A stretch of DNA of 28,745 bases from JBEPVZ01 sp041690695 (GCA_041690695.1 JBEPVZ010000013.1:1-28745); one strand, 5' to 3'. Counted from the first letter of the stretch, positions 1 through 9,280 are shown. Notes: a model not told the origin generated them from the letters alone. Made by a program: numbers and translations.

Positions 1-390
1 ATCCAAAGCCTGTCTCACATAAGGTAAGACATTTTGGGGAAGATCATCTTTAGGAAACCAGCTCATATCATCACATTTATCCGATTCACCGATTTTAGGC
101 GTTCCCTGCCATTTATCTGCGACCAAGAAAAAATAGATATATTCAAGATCAGAATTCCAATGCATGGTATGGACAACTGATAAATCTTTTGGATCAATCG
201 TTATTTGGGCTTCCTCCATTGCTTCGCGTGCCATCGCCTCACGAACCGTTTCGCCCCCATCCAAATGGCCAGCAACTAAACTGTATTGTCCATCGGACCA
301 ACCCGTATTAAATCGCCTAGGTAGTAAAAACTTATTATCTTTTAAGAGAATTAAGTGAACGGCGGCCTTTAATTCAAATCGCTCTGACAT
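1..390 (-). CDS. NUDIX hydrolase, 3' part cut by window edge
   Basis: A minus-strand frame opens at ATG 390 and stays open for 130 codons to the left edge, so the C-terminus is missing. Residues 41-63 form a NUDIX box (GX5EX7REUXEEXGU) with the Mg-binding REAMEE core intact; the usual Gly near the end of the box is Gln (EEAQI). NUDIX enzymes hydrolyse a nucleoside diphosphate linked to another group; the substrate cannot be read from the sequence. The start is supported by an extended -10 box (TGT-TATAAT) ending 8 bases upstream. The gene follows rpsG by 47 bases but seems to have its own promoter rather than belonging to the ribosomal operon. Family certain, substrate unknown. Confidence 0.85.
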   Translation of the reverse strand, partial: MSERFELKAAVHLILLKDNKFLLPRRFNTGWSDGQYSLVAGHLDGGETVREAMAREAMEEAQITIDPKDLSVVHTMHWNSDLEYIYFFLVADKWQGTPKIGESDKCDDMSWFPKDDLPQNVLPYVRQALD

Positions 391-398
391 ATGGGGAG

Positions 399-407
399 AT
401 TATAACA
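399..407 (-). promoter_or_regulatory. Extended -10 promoter of the NUDIX gene
   Basis: On the minus strand TGT followed by a perfect TATAAT (404-399) ends 8 bases before ATG 390. No good -35 box is seen, as is common with an extended -10. Transcription should start at or within about two bases of the start codon. Confidence 0.6.
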
Positions 408-437
408 AACCAGCAAAACACCGTTCAGTAGGAACGA

Positions 438-914
438 TTACCAGCGGAAGTGGGCAAAAGCCTTATTAGCATCTGCCATGCGGAGAGTATCATCACGTTT
501 CTTGATCGCTCCACCCGCATTATTTGAAGCATCAATTAACTCAGCCGCTAATTTTTTACCAAAAGTTCGAAACTCTTTATTGGAACGCTTTTCAGCAGCC
601 GTTAGTAACCAACGAATTGCTAGAGCTTCACGTCGATCACCACGAACTTCCACTGGAACTTGATAGGAAGCTCCCCCAATTCGTCTCGGTCGAACTTCCA
701 TTCGAGGTGAGATATTAGCCAAACCCAATTCAAAAATAGCTAAGGCATTTTTGCCAGTTTGTTTGCCAATCTCTTCAAGAGCTGCATAAACTAATCTTTC
801 GGCAACAGTTTTTTTACCATCTTTCATAACACGGTTAATAACCCGGGTAACTAACCGGGAGTTATATAATGGATCAACCTCTAAAACTCGTTTTTTAACA
901 CTTGCTCCTCGCAT
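438..914 (-). CDS. rpsG: 30S ribosomal protein S7
   Basis: The 158-residue protein matches S7 over its whole length, with the usual family size. S7 nucleates assembly of the 30S head and lines the mRNA exit and E site. Recognisable segments are the DPLYNSRLVTRVINRVMKDGKK N-terminal region, the RRIGGASYQVPVEVR beta-hairpin region and the C-terminal MADANKAFAHFRW. It lies 5 bases after the rpsL stop and is the last gene of rpoB-rpoC-rpsL-rpsG. No Shine-Dalgarno lies upstream of the ATG; a GAGGAG occurs just inside the coding sequence instead. fusA and tuf, which often follow rpsG in the str operon, are absent here. Confidence 0.97.
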   Translation of the reverse strand: MRGASVKKRVLEVDPLYNSRLVTRVINRVMKDGKKTVAERLVYAALEEIGKQTGKNALAIFELGLANISPRMEVRPRRIGGASYQVPVEVRGDRREALAIRWLLTAAEKRSNKEFRTFGKKLAAELIDASNNAGGAIKKRDDTLRMADANKAFAHFRW

Positions 915-919
915 ATATA

Positions 920-1354
920 TTAAGCCGCTGCTGCCGCTTTACTTCCTCCTGGACGTTTTGTACCATACTTTGATCGACTTTTCATTCGCTTAGCAACGCC
1001 CGCTAAATCCAACTTACCGCGAATTAAATGATATTTTACACCTGGTAAATCTTTAACTCGACCTCCTCTGACTAAAACGATACCATGCTCAGCCAAATCA
1101 TGACCTTCTCCAGGAATATAAGCTGTGACTTCAGTTCGATTAGACAATCTCACCCGAGCGACTTTTCGAAGAGCTGAGTTTGGTTTTCGAGGTGTCATCG
1201 TTCGAACCAGTAACACCACTCCTCTTTTTTGAGGATTAGGATTGATTACGTAACGACGATCTTTGCTATTATAAGAGCGACGAAGAGCCGTTGACTTGAT
1301 CTTCTTGACCGTCTTAGTTCTTTTATGTCTAATTAGTTGATTAATAGTTGGCAT
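920..1354 (-). CDS. rpsL: 30S ribosomal protein S12
   Basis: S12 is the decoding-centre protein of the small subunit. The start is ATG 1354 (MPTINQL), which is the family N-terminus; an in-frame TTG at 1366 would add four residues and overlap rpoC. The stop of rpoC (TAA, 1358-1356) is one base upstream, so translation is probably coupled. The protein has 144 residues. It carries the insert between the N-terminal tail and the PQKRGV segment seen in Gram-positive-type long S12 (YNSKDRRYVINPNPQKRGV). The TPRKPNSALRK and GGRVKDLPGV loops, where streptomycin-resistance changes arise in other bacteria, look wild type. The C-terminus is extended by GGSKAAAAA. Confidence 0.97.
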   Translation of the reverse strand: MPTINQLIRHKRTKTVKKIKSTALRRSYNSKDRRYVINPNPQKRGVVLLVRTMTPRKPNSALRKVARVRLSNRTEVTAYIPGEGHDLAEHGIVLVRGGRVKDLPGVKYHLIRGKLDLAGVAKRMKSRSKYGTKRPGGSKAAAAA

Positions 1355-1355
1355 C

Positions 1356-4300
1356 TTAGCTGGCAATCTTTGCTCGGTCTTCCGAGGTTGGAATCAGCCG
1401 GCCAATTATAACGTTTTCTTTTAAACCTTGCAAACGGTCGATCTTACCTGATGCCGCAGCGTCAGATAAAATAGTAGTGGTTTGCTGGAAAGAAGCCGCT
1501 GACAAGAAGCTTTCGGTCTGAAGTGATGCTCTGGTAATACCTAAAACAACCAGTCCTGCAGTTGCCGGTTCTCCACCTTCAGCCAAGACTCGAGTATTTT
1601 CATCTTCAAAAATAGTTCGGTTGATAATCTCACCTGGCAACAGTCTGGTATCACCTTGTGATTCAATTCGAACTTTATCAGACATCTTGCGAACGATCAC
1701 TTCGAAATGCTTTTCGTTAATAGACACACCTTGTGACTCATAAACGCCTCGAACCTCTTCAACGATGTAGCGTTGAGCGGCTCTTAGACCACGAATTCTT
1801 AAGACTTCTTTAATATCTAAGTGGCCACCAGCTAAAGGAGTTCCAGCTGAAATTAAATCGCCATCTTCAACTAAAAGTGAAGTTGTTGCAGGTACAAGAT
1901 ATTCACGCTCTTCATGAGGCTTAGAAGTCGTTCGAACTCGAACAACTTTACCATCATCAGTCTCAACAATCGTGACTTTTCCAGCAATCTCAGCAATGGC
2001 ACTAACACTCTTCGGTGTTCTAGCTTCATAAAGCTCTTCAACTCGAGGAAGACCCTGGGTAATATCGGCCGCATTAGCAACTCCTCCAGAATGGAAAGTT
2101 CTCATCGTTAACTGAGTTCCAGGCTCACCAATCGACTGGGCGGCGATAACTCCGACTGGAGTTCCGATCGTAACTGGCTGACGAGTGCTTAAATCAAGTC
2201 CGTAACAAAGTGAACAAAGACCAACTCGAGCCTCACAAGTTAGTGGTGAACGAACAGTAATTTCAGGTACAGCACTATTGAAAAGGGCTACCAGTTCTGG
2301 TTCTTCAATATAAGTATTGGCTGGAATGATGGTCTTCTTCGATTTAGGATCAACAATTGCTGAAGCGACCATTCGACCCATGAAGCGAGCATTATTAATT
2401 TGAGGATTATCTTTGGAAACTTCAATCGTTAGACCCTCTTTAGTTGAACAATCTTGCATTCGGATAATAGCATCATGTCCAACGTCAACTAGTCGACGAG
2501 TTAAATAACCAGCCTCAGCCGTTCGAATAGCTCGGTCTGCAACTCCTTTTCGAGCTCCTCGACAAGAAGTAAAGTATTCAAAAACGCCTAAACCTTCACG
2601 ATAATTAGATTTGGTTGGTAACTCAACGATCTTACCAGTTGGATCAACGGAGAATCCACGCATACCGGAAACCTGTTTAATCTGCTCAGAAGTAGCCCTA
2701 GCTCCTCCAGATTGAATAATAATCTGAATCGGATTATCCATCTCAAGAGCTGCAAAAGTCTTTTTAGCAATATCTTCACCAATTCGAGTCCAAATTTCTT
2801 GAGAAAGAGCTCTCTTTTCCTCATTTGTAATTAAGCCTTTTTGATAATTACCTTCAACCTCAGAAATCTCTTTATCTCCAGCCGCGATTAATTCAGCTTT
2901 GTTTGGTAACATCTTATTATCTGAAATAGCGAGCGATAAACCAGAAATAGTCGCACCCCAGAAACCAATTGATTTAATATCATCAATTAACTTAGCCACT
3001 TGATCTCGATCAAACTGTTTGAAAGCTTGCATAATAATCTTTCGAATTCCAACTCCATTAACTGGCTCGTTTACAAATTGGAGTTCAATCGGTAAGAAGC
3101 TGTTAAAGATGACTCGGCCAACGGTCGTTTCCAAAACTTCCTCACCGACGACACACTTAATCTTCTGTCTCAAACTTAACTTACCCATCTGGTAAAGTAA
3201 GACCGCTTCCTCTTTAGATAAAACATTCTCTAAAAGTTCTTTATTTTGATCAATTGAGGTAATGTAATATGAACCAAGCGCCATTTCTCGGTTTGGAATG
3301 TTAATTGGTGAACCATCTGAGCTTCTCAAGATGTTTTGTTTAGCCATCATTAATTCGACAGCTTCTCTTTTAGCATTTTCTGAAAGCGGAACGTGGATAG
3401 CCATCTGATCTCCGTCAAAGTCCGCATTAAATCCAGCACAAACACAAGGATGAATCTGAATGGCATTACCGTCAATTAAGGTCGCGTAGAAAGCTTGAAT
3501 ACCTAAACGGTGGAGGGTTGGAGCCCGGTTAATTAAGATTGGGTGATCCTTAATAACCTCTTCTAAAATATCCCAGACTTCTGGTGGTCTAAGTTCCAAA
3601 ACATTTTTAGCACCTTTAACGTTTGAAGATAAACCTCGAGTAATCATTTCTCGAAGGACAAATGGCTTAAAGACCTCAAGCGCCATCTCTTTAGGCAAAC
3701 CAACCTGATTTAGCTTCAATTTTGGACCGACGATAATAACTGATCGACCTGAATAATCAACCCGTTTTCCAAGTAAATTTTGACGGAAACGGCCTTGTTT
3801 ACCACGTAACATGTCCGACAGAGAGCGAAGTTGATGAGCTCCAGCTCCAGCACCCCAGCGTGAAGTTCGAGTGCTTGAATCAATCAACGAATCAACCGCT
3901 TCTTGAAGCATTCGTTTTTCGTTACGAAGAATAATTTCCGGTGCACCAAGATCGATTAATCTCTTTAAGCGATTATTACGATTAATAACCCGACGATATA
4001 AATCGTTTAAATCAGAGGTTGCAAATCGGCCTCCTGGAAGTTGAACCATTGGTCGAAGATCAGGTGGAAGAACTGGCAAGATGGTCATAATCATCCAGAA
4101 AGGTGCAATATGAGCATTTTTCATGCCTTCGGCGACTCGAAGTCGTTTGGTAGCTTTAATATGGCGTTGGCCTGAGCTCTTGGTAATTTCTAAACGGAGT
4201 TCTGAGGTTAACTTATCTAAATCAGTCTTCTTTAAGACTTCAAGTAAAGCTTCAGCACCCATGCCGACGGTTAAGAAAGATCCGACTTGGTACTCTTGAA

Positions 4301-5051
4301 GCTTGTAGTACTCATCTTCAGATAGTAATTTAAGAGGGATAACCGCCTTAACTAAATCAGTCACGGTTTTGTAGATCGCTTCCAGCTGAGATAATTCAGT
4401 TTGATTAGCTTCACGAAGCTTAGCAATCTCTTGACGATTTTTAAGCTGTAACTCGGAGGCAGCCATCTCCATCTTTTCGCCATCCTTGACCTTTTGAGCA
4501 AGCTCTTTAACTTGTTTATCAAGCTCCTTCTCAAGCTCAGAAATAGCTTTATCTAAGCCAGCTCGGCTAGCATCAGATTTGTCTTTTAATTGAGTTTCTA
4601 AAGTGGAAATAGCCGTAGTTTTAGCTTCTTTATCAATATCGATAACTAAGTATGAAGCAAAATAAATAACTGCTTCCAAACTTTTCATGGTTAAGTCTAA
4701 GATGAGAGCTAACTTTGATGGAGCACCTTTGACATACCAGCTATGAGCAACTGGGGACGCTAAATTAATATGACCCATTCGCTCACGGCGAACTTTAGAT
4801 TGGGTAACTTCAACGCCACATTTGTCGCAGATTACTCCGCGATAACGGATTCTTTTATACTTTCCACAATAACATTCAAAATCTTTAGTTGGACCAAAGA
4901 TGTTTTCAGAAAATAAACCATCTTTTTCAGCCTTCAGGGTTCGATAATTAATGGTTTCGGGCTTGGTAACTTCACCAAAGCTCCAACCCTTAACCATCTC
5001 TGGCGAGGCAATACTAATTTTTAAGCTATCAAAATCAATTAAATCGTTCAT
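1356..5051 (-). CDS. rpoC: DNA-directed RNA polymerase subunit beta'
   Basis: The 1231-residue protein is the beta' subunit. The N-terminal zinc site is C60, C62, C75 and C78. The catalytic Mg-binding NADFDGDQ motif starts near residue 542. The bridge-helix region (GMRGFSVDPTGK onward), the second zinc site (SCRGARKG and CEARVGLCSLCYG) and the trigger loop (TMRTFHSGGVA) are all intact. Residues about 145-230 form a charged heptad-like stretch consistent with a coiled-coil clamp insertion. The start ATG overlaps the rpoB stop by four bases (ATGA), which implies translational coupling. The last codons abut rpsL. No domain is missing or broken. Confidence 0.98.
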   Translation of the reverse strand: MNDLIDFDSLKISIASPEMVKGWSFGEVTKPETINYRTLKAEKDGLFSENIFGPTKDFECYCGKYKRIRYRGVICDKCGVEVTQSKVRRERMGHINLASPVAHSWYVKGAPSKLALILDLTMKSLEAVIYFASYLVIDIDKEAKTTAISTLETQLKDKSDASRAGLDKAISELEKELDKQVKELAQKVKDGEKMEMAASELQLKNRQEIAKLREANQTELSQLEAIYKTVTDLVKAVIPLKLLSEDEYYKLQEYQVGSFLTVGMGAEALLEVLKKTDLDKLTSELRLEITKSSGQRHIKATKRLRVAEGMKNAHIAPFWMIMTILPVLPPDLRPMVQLPGGRFATSDLNDLYRRVINRNNRLKRLIDLGAPEIILRNEKRMLQEAVDSLIDSSTRTSRWGAGAGAHQLRSLSDMLRGKQGRFRQNLLGKRVDYSGRSVIIVGPKLKLNQVGLPKEMALEVFKPFVLREMITRGLSSNVKGAKNVLELRPPEVWDILEEVIKDHPILINRAPTLHRLGIQAFYATLIDGNAIQIHPCVCAGFNADFDGDQMAIHVPLSENAKREAVELMMAKQNILRSSDGSPINIPNREMALGSYYITSIDQNKELLENVLSKEEAVLLYQMGKLSLRQKIKCVVGEEVLETTVGRVIFNSFLPIELQFVNEPVNGVGIRKIIMQAFKQFDRDQVAKLIDDIKSIGFWGATISGLSLAISDNKMLPNKAELIAAGDKEISEVEGNYQKGLITNEEKRALSQEIWTRIGEDIAKKTFAALEMDNPIQIIIQSGGARATSEQIKQVSGMRGFSVDPTGKIVELPTKSNYREGLGVFEYFTSCRGARKGVADRAIRTAEAGYLTRRLVDVGHDAIIRMQDCSTKEGLTIEVSKDNPQINNARFMGRMVASAIVDPKSKKTIIPANTYIEEPELVALFNSAVPEITVRSPLTCEARVGLCSLCYGLDLSTRQPVTIGTPVGVIAAQSIGEPGTQLTMRTFHSGGVANAADITQGLPRVEELYEARTPKSVSAIAEIAGKVTIVETDDGKVVRVRTTSKPHEEREYLVPATTSLLVEDGDLISAGTPLAGGHLDIKEVLRIRGLRAAQRYIVEEVRGVYESQGVSINEKHFEVIVRKMSDKVRIESQGDTRLLPGEIINRTIFEDENTRVLAEGGEPATAGLVVLGITRASLQTESFLSAASFQQTTTILSDAAASGKIDRLQGLKENVIIGRLIPTSEDRAKIAS

Positions 5052-8000
5052 GGTGCTTCAACTTCCTCAAGTTCTGCATCTGTAGGGCCATCTTCTGGTA
5101 ATTCCATAACAGATTCTAATTCTTCGACAGAGTCCTCTTTTGAGGCTTCGCTATTATCCTCATTTGCCGCCTTTGCGTCAACCGCATTACCCTCAGCGTC
5201 AAGGATCTGCTCGCCACTATCTTCCGAGGTCAAATCCTCCTCAGTAGTTTCGCCCGCTCCGAGCTCTTTTTCAAACTCTTCAACTTCAACTTTTTCTTCA
5301 ATAGTTTTTTCAGCTTCTGGCTCAAGTTCGATAACTTTAGCTCCTAAGGTTTCCACTGATAAACCAAGGCTTTGTAACTCCTTACCTAAAACTTTAAATG
5401 ATTCTGGGATCTGAGCTTGAGGAATTGGTAAGCCTTTCACAATTGCTTCAAAAGCTTTAGCTCGACCCAAAACGTCATCCGCTTTAGTTGTTAACATCTC
5501 TTGCAAGATATTAGCAGCCCCGTATGCTTCAAGTGCCCAAACCTCCATCTCTCCAAAACGCTGACCTCCCATTTGAGCTTTTCCACCAAGTGGCTGTTGA
5601 GTAACCAAAGAGTATGGACCAGTTGAACGAGCGTGAATCTTATCTTCAACCATGTGGATGAGCTTAAGGAAGTAAGCTCGACCAACCACGACATCTTGAT
5701 CAAAATATTCACCAGTTCGACCATCAATTAAAGGGCTTTTTCCAGAAGCCGGTAATTTAGCTCGCTCAAGCTCACCAACCAAAACCGATTCTGGAAGTTT
5801 TTCAAAAACTGGAACTGCGATCTTATAACCAAGTTTTTCAGCTGCTAAACCAAAGTGAGCTTCAAGTAACTGACCTAAGTTCATACGAGATAGAATTGTC
5901 ACTGATGAGATGATAATATCGACTGGAGTTCCATCTTCAAGATGAGGCATATCATATGAAGGCACAATTTTAGAAATAACACCTTTGTTACCATGTCGAC
6001 CGGCTAACTTATCTCCGGCCGTAACCTTACGCAGTTGGGCAACTTTAACTTTAATTCTCATTAACGTCCCGGCTCCGAGGTCATCACCTTGCTCGCGTGA
6101 TAAAACTTGAATCCCGATAACAGTTCCACGCTCACCGTGTGGCATCCGGAGTGAGGTATCACGAACTTCTTTCGCCTTTTCACCAAAGATAGCTCTTAAT
6201 AATCGCTCTTCAGCCGTCAATTCGGTTTCACCTTTTGGTTGAACTTTTCCAACCAAGATATCTCCAGGTCCAACTTCAGCACCGATTCGAACGATACCTT
6301 GAGTATCCAAATTAGCTAAATTAGCCTCAGAAACGTTTGGAATATCAGCGGTCACCTCGTCTGGTCCAAGCTTTGTTTCAACAACATCAGTTGAGTACTC
6401 TTCAATATGAATTGAGGTTAGAAGATCTTCTTTAACTAATTTGTCTGAGATAACGATAGCGTCTTCATAGCCCAAGCCGTCATAGCTCATGTAAGCAATT
6501 AACAAGTTCTGACCTAAAGCTAACTCTCCATCTTCAGTTGAAGTGCCTTCAATTAAAAGATCATCTTCTTTAACCTTTTGCCCTAAAGCCACCGCTGGCC
6601 GCTGAGAGTAACAGGTTGACATCGGGGAATTAGTGAACTTTTGAATTCGATACTCTTCTTTACCCTCTTTACCTTGCAAAACGACCTTTTCACCGTCAAC
6701 ATAGCTGATCTCCCCATCAAATGGAGCCCTGACAGTTCGGCCCATGTTATCGGCCACAATTCTTTCCATTCCTGTTCCAACCAGTGGAGAATGTGGTAAC
6801 AAAAGCGGGACGGCCTGACATTGCATGTGCGTACCCATCAAAGCCCGGTTGGCATCATCATGAGCTAAGAATGGGATCAAGGCAGCTGAAGTTCCAACAA
6901 TTTGCTGAGGCGAGATATCAATTAAGTTAACTAAGTTCGCGTCACCTTCGAAAAAGCTACCTAAATAACGAACTGGCACTCTTTTTTGAGTAATAAAGCC
7001 TTTATCGTCGATCGCGATTGTCGCTTCAGTAATGTATTTATCTTCTTCATCATCAGCGGATAGATAAATAATCTCACTAGTGACTTTTGGCTTTCCACCC
7101 TCTAAAATAACTTTTCTGTAAGGCGTTTCGAGGAAACCATATTCATTAATTTGAGAATAGAGAGCTAAATATGTAACTAAACCGATGTTTGGTCCTTCTG
7201 GTGAACGAATTGGATCAATTCGGCCATATTGAGAATGGTTAATATCTCGAATTGAGAAGCTAGCTCGGTCACGGGCAATTCCACCTGTACCCATAACGCT
7301 AAGTCGACGAAGATGATCAACCTCTGACAATGGATTAATCTGATCTAAGATCTGAGATAACTGAGAAGATCTAAAGAACTCGTTAATTGAAGCGATAACT
7401 GGTCGAGCATTAATTAAACCAGCTGCCGTAATTTCCATATCGGATAAAAGTAAACTCATTCTTTCTTTAATAACTCTTTCCAATCGTTGTAGACCAACCC
7501 AGAAAGCATTTTGAGCAACTAACTCTCCAACTGATCTGACTCGGCGATTAGCTAAATGGTCAATATCATCAACTCGACCATTACCGTTAGCTAAGCTGAT
7601 TAAATATTTTAATGTGGCGATAATATCTTCTTTGGTTAATTTGTAATTTTCAGGAGTGTTTGGAATCTCAAGTTTGAGCCGTTTATTAATTTTAAATCGA
7701 CCAACTTTAGTTAAGTTATAGCGGCGATTATTGAAGAACATGTTTTCAATCAAAGATTTAGCAGTATCGAGCACGACTGGATCACCAGGTCGCATCTTAC
7801 GGAAGATCTCAAGCAAAGCTTCGTTTTGATCCCCAGTTAGATCCTTCATTAACGTTGAAGCCACAAATTGATGATCTGGATCGGTATCAACATCTTTAAA
7901 AAGCTCTTTAATCTCATCCATGCTAAAACCTAAAGCTTTTAAGAAGGTCGTAGCCGCAAATTTGCGTCGGCGATCAATTTTAACGGTTAAAACGTCAGAG

Positions 8001-8533
8001 CGTGAGATTGAGAATTCAAGCCATGAGCCATGGGCTGGGCGGAGTTCCGCTCCATAAAGTTTACGGCCAGAAACAGGATCGATTGAGCTAGAGAAAAAGA
8101 CTCCTGGAGCCCTTACAATCTGATTGACGATCGCGCGTTCGACACCATTAATAATAAAGGTGCCTTTCTCGGTCATCTGAGGAATGTCACCTAAGAAAGC
8201 TTCTTGCTCATATTTTTGCTCAGTTTGAAGATTAGTTAAGATAACTTGAACGCGGAGAGGTGCTTCATATGAGATCCCTTTTTGCATCGACTCTTCTGGG
8301 GAAAAATGAGGTTTACCAAATGAATAGGCACCAAATTCAAGCTGCCAATTTTTACCGGTAAAATCTGAAATAGGAGAAATCTCTTTTAAAAGTTCGCCAA
8401 TGCCGGTCTCTAAAAATTGATCATATGACTCCCTCTGAATTTTCGTCAGATTAAGCTTTTTAGGGAGATCTTTATTTCCTCCCCAATACATACGACCGTT
8501 AATGTTACTGGCAACTGCGGCTGTGTCTGGCAT
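5048..8533 (-). CDS. rpoB: DNA-directed RNA polymerase subunit beta, with acidic C-terminal tail
   Basis: The 1161-residue protein is the beta subunit. The rifampicin pocket reads SSQLSQILDQINPLSEVDHL then RRLSVMG. The residues equivalent to E. coli Q513, D516, H526, R529 and S531 are kept, while F514, N518 and L533 are replaced by I, I and M. The switch and C-terminal motifs (KVTAGDKLAGRHGNKGVISK, GGKAQMGGQRFGEMEVWALE) are intact. After the normal end of the family (about residue 1067) there is a low-complexity tail of about 94 residues, with roughly 37 Asp/Glu and only 5 Lys. It is in frame and ends at the TGA that overlaps rpoC. The usual neighbours rplJ and rplL are absent; sod lies upstream instead. 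Confidence 0.98.
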   Translation of the reverse strand: MPDTAAVASNINGRMYWGGNKDLPKKLNLTKIQRESYDQFLETGIGELLKEISPISDFTGKNWQLEFGAYSFGKPHFSPEESMQKGISYEAPLRVQVILTNLQTEQKYEQEAFLGDIPQMTEKGTFIINGVERAIVNQIVRAPGVFFSSSIDPVSGRKLYGAELRPAHGSWLEFSISRSDVLTVKIDRRRKFAATTFLKALGFSMDEIKELFKDVDTDPDHQFVASTLMKDLTGDQNEALLEIFRKMRPGDPVVLDTAKSLIENMFFNNRRYNLTKVGRFKINKRLKLEIPNTPENYKLTKEDIIATLKYLISLANGNGRVDDIDHLANRRVRSVGELVAQNAFWVGLQRLERVIKERMSLLLSDMEITAAGLINARPVIASINEFFRSSQLSQILDQINPLSEVDHLRRLSVMGTGGIARDRASFSIRDINHSQYGRIDPIRSPEGPNIGLVTYLALYSQINEYGFLETPYRKVILEGGKPKVTSEIIYLSADDEEDKYITEATIAIDDKGFITQKRVPVRYLGSFFEGDANLVNLIDISPQQIVGTSAALIPFLAHDDANRALMGTHMQCQAVPLLLPHSPLVGTGMERIVADNMGRTVRAPFDGEISYVDGEKVVLQGKEGKEEYRIQKFTNSPMSTCYSQRPAVALGQKVKEDDLLIEGTSTEDGELALGQNLLIAYMSYDGLGYEDAIVISDKLVKEDLLTSIHIEEYSTDVVETKLGPDEVTADIPNVSEANLANLDTQGIVRIGAEVGPGDILVGKVQPKGETELTAEERLLRAIFGEKAKEVRDTSLRMPHGERGTVIGIQVLSREQGDDLGAGTLMRIKVKVAQLRKVTAGDKLAGRHGNKGVISKIVPSYDMPHLEDGTPVDIIISSVTILSRMNLGQLLEAHFGLAAEKLGYKIAVPVFEKLPESVLVGELERAKLPASGKSPLIDGRTGEYFDQDVVVGRAYFLKLIHMVEDKIHARSTGPYSLVTQQPLGGKAQMGGQRFGEMEVWALEAYGAANILQEMLTTKADDVLGRAKAFEAIVKGLPIPQAQIPESFKVLGKELQSLGLSVETLGAKVIELEPEAEKTIEEKVEVEEFEKELGAGETTEEDLTSEDSGEQILDAEGNAVDAKAANEDNSEASKEDSVEELESVMELPEDGPTDAELEEVEAP

Positions 8534-8566
8534 AAAGTAGATGCTCGTTGGGCAGAATCAACAAAA

Positions 8567-8590
8567 GGCAGGCGCCTAGTCACGCCTACC
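8567..8590 (-). terminator. Hairpin with T-run in the rpoB leader
   Basis: Read on the minus strand, GGTAGGCG pairs with CGCCTGCC (8 bp, one G-T pair) across an 8-base loop and is followed by TTTTG. It lies downstream of the sod stop and about 33 bases before the rpoB start. It also lies downstream of the predicted rpoB promoter. It may end the sod transcript, attenuate rpoB, or do both. Confidence 0.55.
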
Positions 8591-8618
8591 TAAATAGCTG
8601 ATATTTCGTTGAAGGTGA

Positions 8619-8647
8619 ATTTAACACACTTTTAATACTAGTGTCAA
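8619..8647 (-). promoter_or_regulatory. rpoB operon promoter overlapping the sod stop
   Basis: A perfect TTGACA (8647-8642) is spaced 17 bases from TTAAAT (8624-8619) on the minus strand. The TGA stop of sod lies inside the -35 box. Two ACTAGT palindromes flank the -35 box, four bases apart, making a 16-base operator-like element. The predicted leader to rpoB is close to 80 bases. Confidence 0.6.
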
Positions 8648-9243
8648 CTAGTAAACATCTCTTCAACTTTTTCCCAATCGACAACATTCCACCAAGCGGT
8701 AATATAATCCGCTCTTTTATACTGATATTTCAAATAATAGGCATGTTCCCAGACATCTAGACCCAAAATAACTTTTTGGCCATCCATAACAGGCGAGTCT
8801 TGATTTGGGGTATCTTTAATCGTTAATTTATCGCCGTCGTTAACTAACCAAACCCAACCACTCCCAAAGCGACCCGTCCCAGCCTTAGCAAAAGTATCTT
8901 TAAAGCTACTAAAATCACCAAATGATTCATTAATCGCTTCCAAAACTTTGCCCGTAGGTTCCCCACCCTTATCTTTGCCCATTAACTTCCAAAACATCGA
9001 GTGGTTAAAATGGCCGCCAGCGTTATTTTTGACTTTGGTTCGGACATCCTCAGGAACTTTATCTAAATTAGCAATCAACTCTGAAACTTCCATACTTAGA
9101 AGATCTTCATGGCCAGCCAAAGCGTCGTTTAAATTCTTAACGTAGGTAGCGTGATGATTATCGTGATGAAAGTGCATTGTTTCTTCATCAATAAACGGCT
9201 CAAGGGCGTTATATTCATAGGGAAGATCGGGGAGAGTAAACAT
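8644..9243 (-). CDS. sodA: Superoxide dismutase, manganese type
   Basis: The 199-residue protein is an Fe/Mn superoxide dismutase, which turns superoxide into peroxide and oxygen. Metal ligands are H26, H81, D163 and H167 (GLDVWEHAYY). The second-shell residues look Mn-type: Gly at position 77 in NNAGGHFNHS and Gln148 in NQDSP. There is no signal peptide, so it should act in the cytoplasm. It is divergent from the envelope operon at 9309 and directly upstream of rpoB. Its promoter places the start codon at the predicted transcript start. The gene implies exposure to oxygen at least at times. Metal choice is inferred from motifs only. Confidence 0.95.
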   Translation of the reverse strand: MFTLPDLPYEYNALEPFIDEETMHFHHDNHHATYVKNLNDALAGHEDLLSMEVSELIANLDKVPEDVRTKVKNNAGGHFNHSMFWKLMGKDKGGEPTGKVLEAINESFGDFSSFKDTFAKAGTGRFGSGWVWLVNDGDKLTIKDTPNQDSPVMDGQKVILGLDVWEHAYYLKYQYKRADYITAWWNVVDWEKVEEMFTS

Positions 9244-9251
9244 CGATCTTT

Positions 9252-9280
9252 AGTATAGTTCATTGACAGAGTTACAGCAA
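9252..9280 (-). promoter_or_regulatory. sod promoter, leaderless geometry
   Basis: On the minus strand TTGCTG (9280-9275), a 17-base spacer and TATACT (9257-9252) end 8 bases before ATG 9243. Confidence 0.6.

Noticed and set aside
164..358. Plus-strand open frames at 164-358, 478-718, 1914-2111, 12153-12485 and 19483-19674
   Set aside because: They lie opposite well-supported genes, have no family likeness and no promoter, and are antisense shadows.
6979..7300. Rifampicin-resistant RpoB
   Set aside because: The key contact residues equivalent to Q513, D516, H526, R529 and S531 are all kept; the other differences alone do not support resistance.
9263..9268. Perfect TTGACA on the plus strand as the -35 of the 9309 operon
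   Set aside because: It is 26 bases from the TAGAAT -10 box, too far for sigma70, and no good -10 lies at 16-18 bases.
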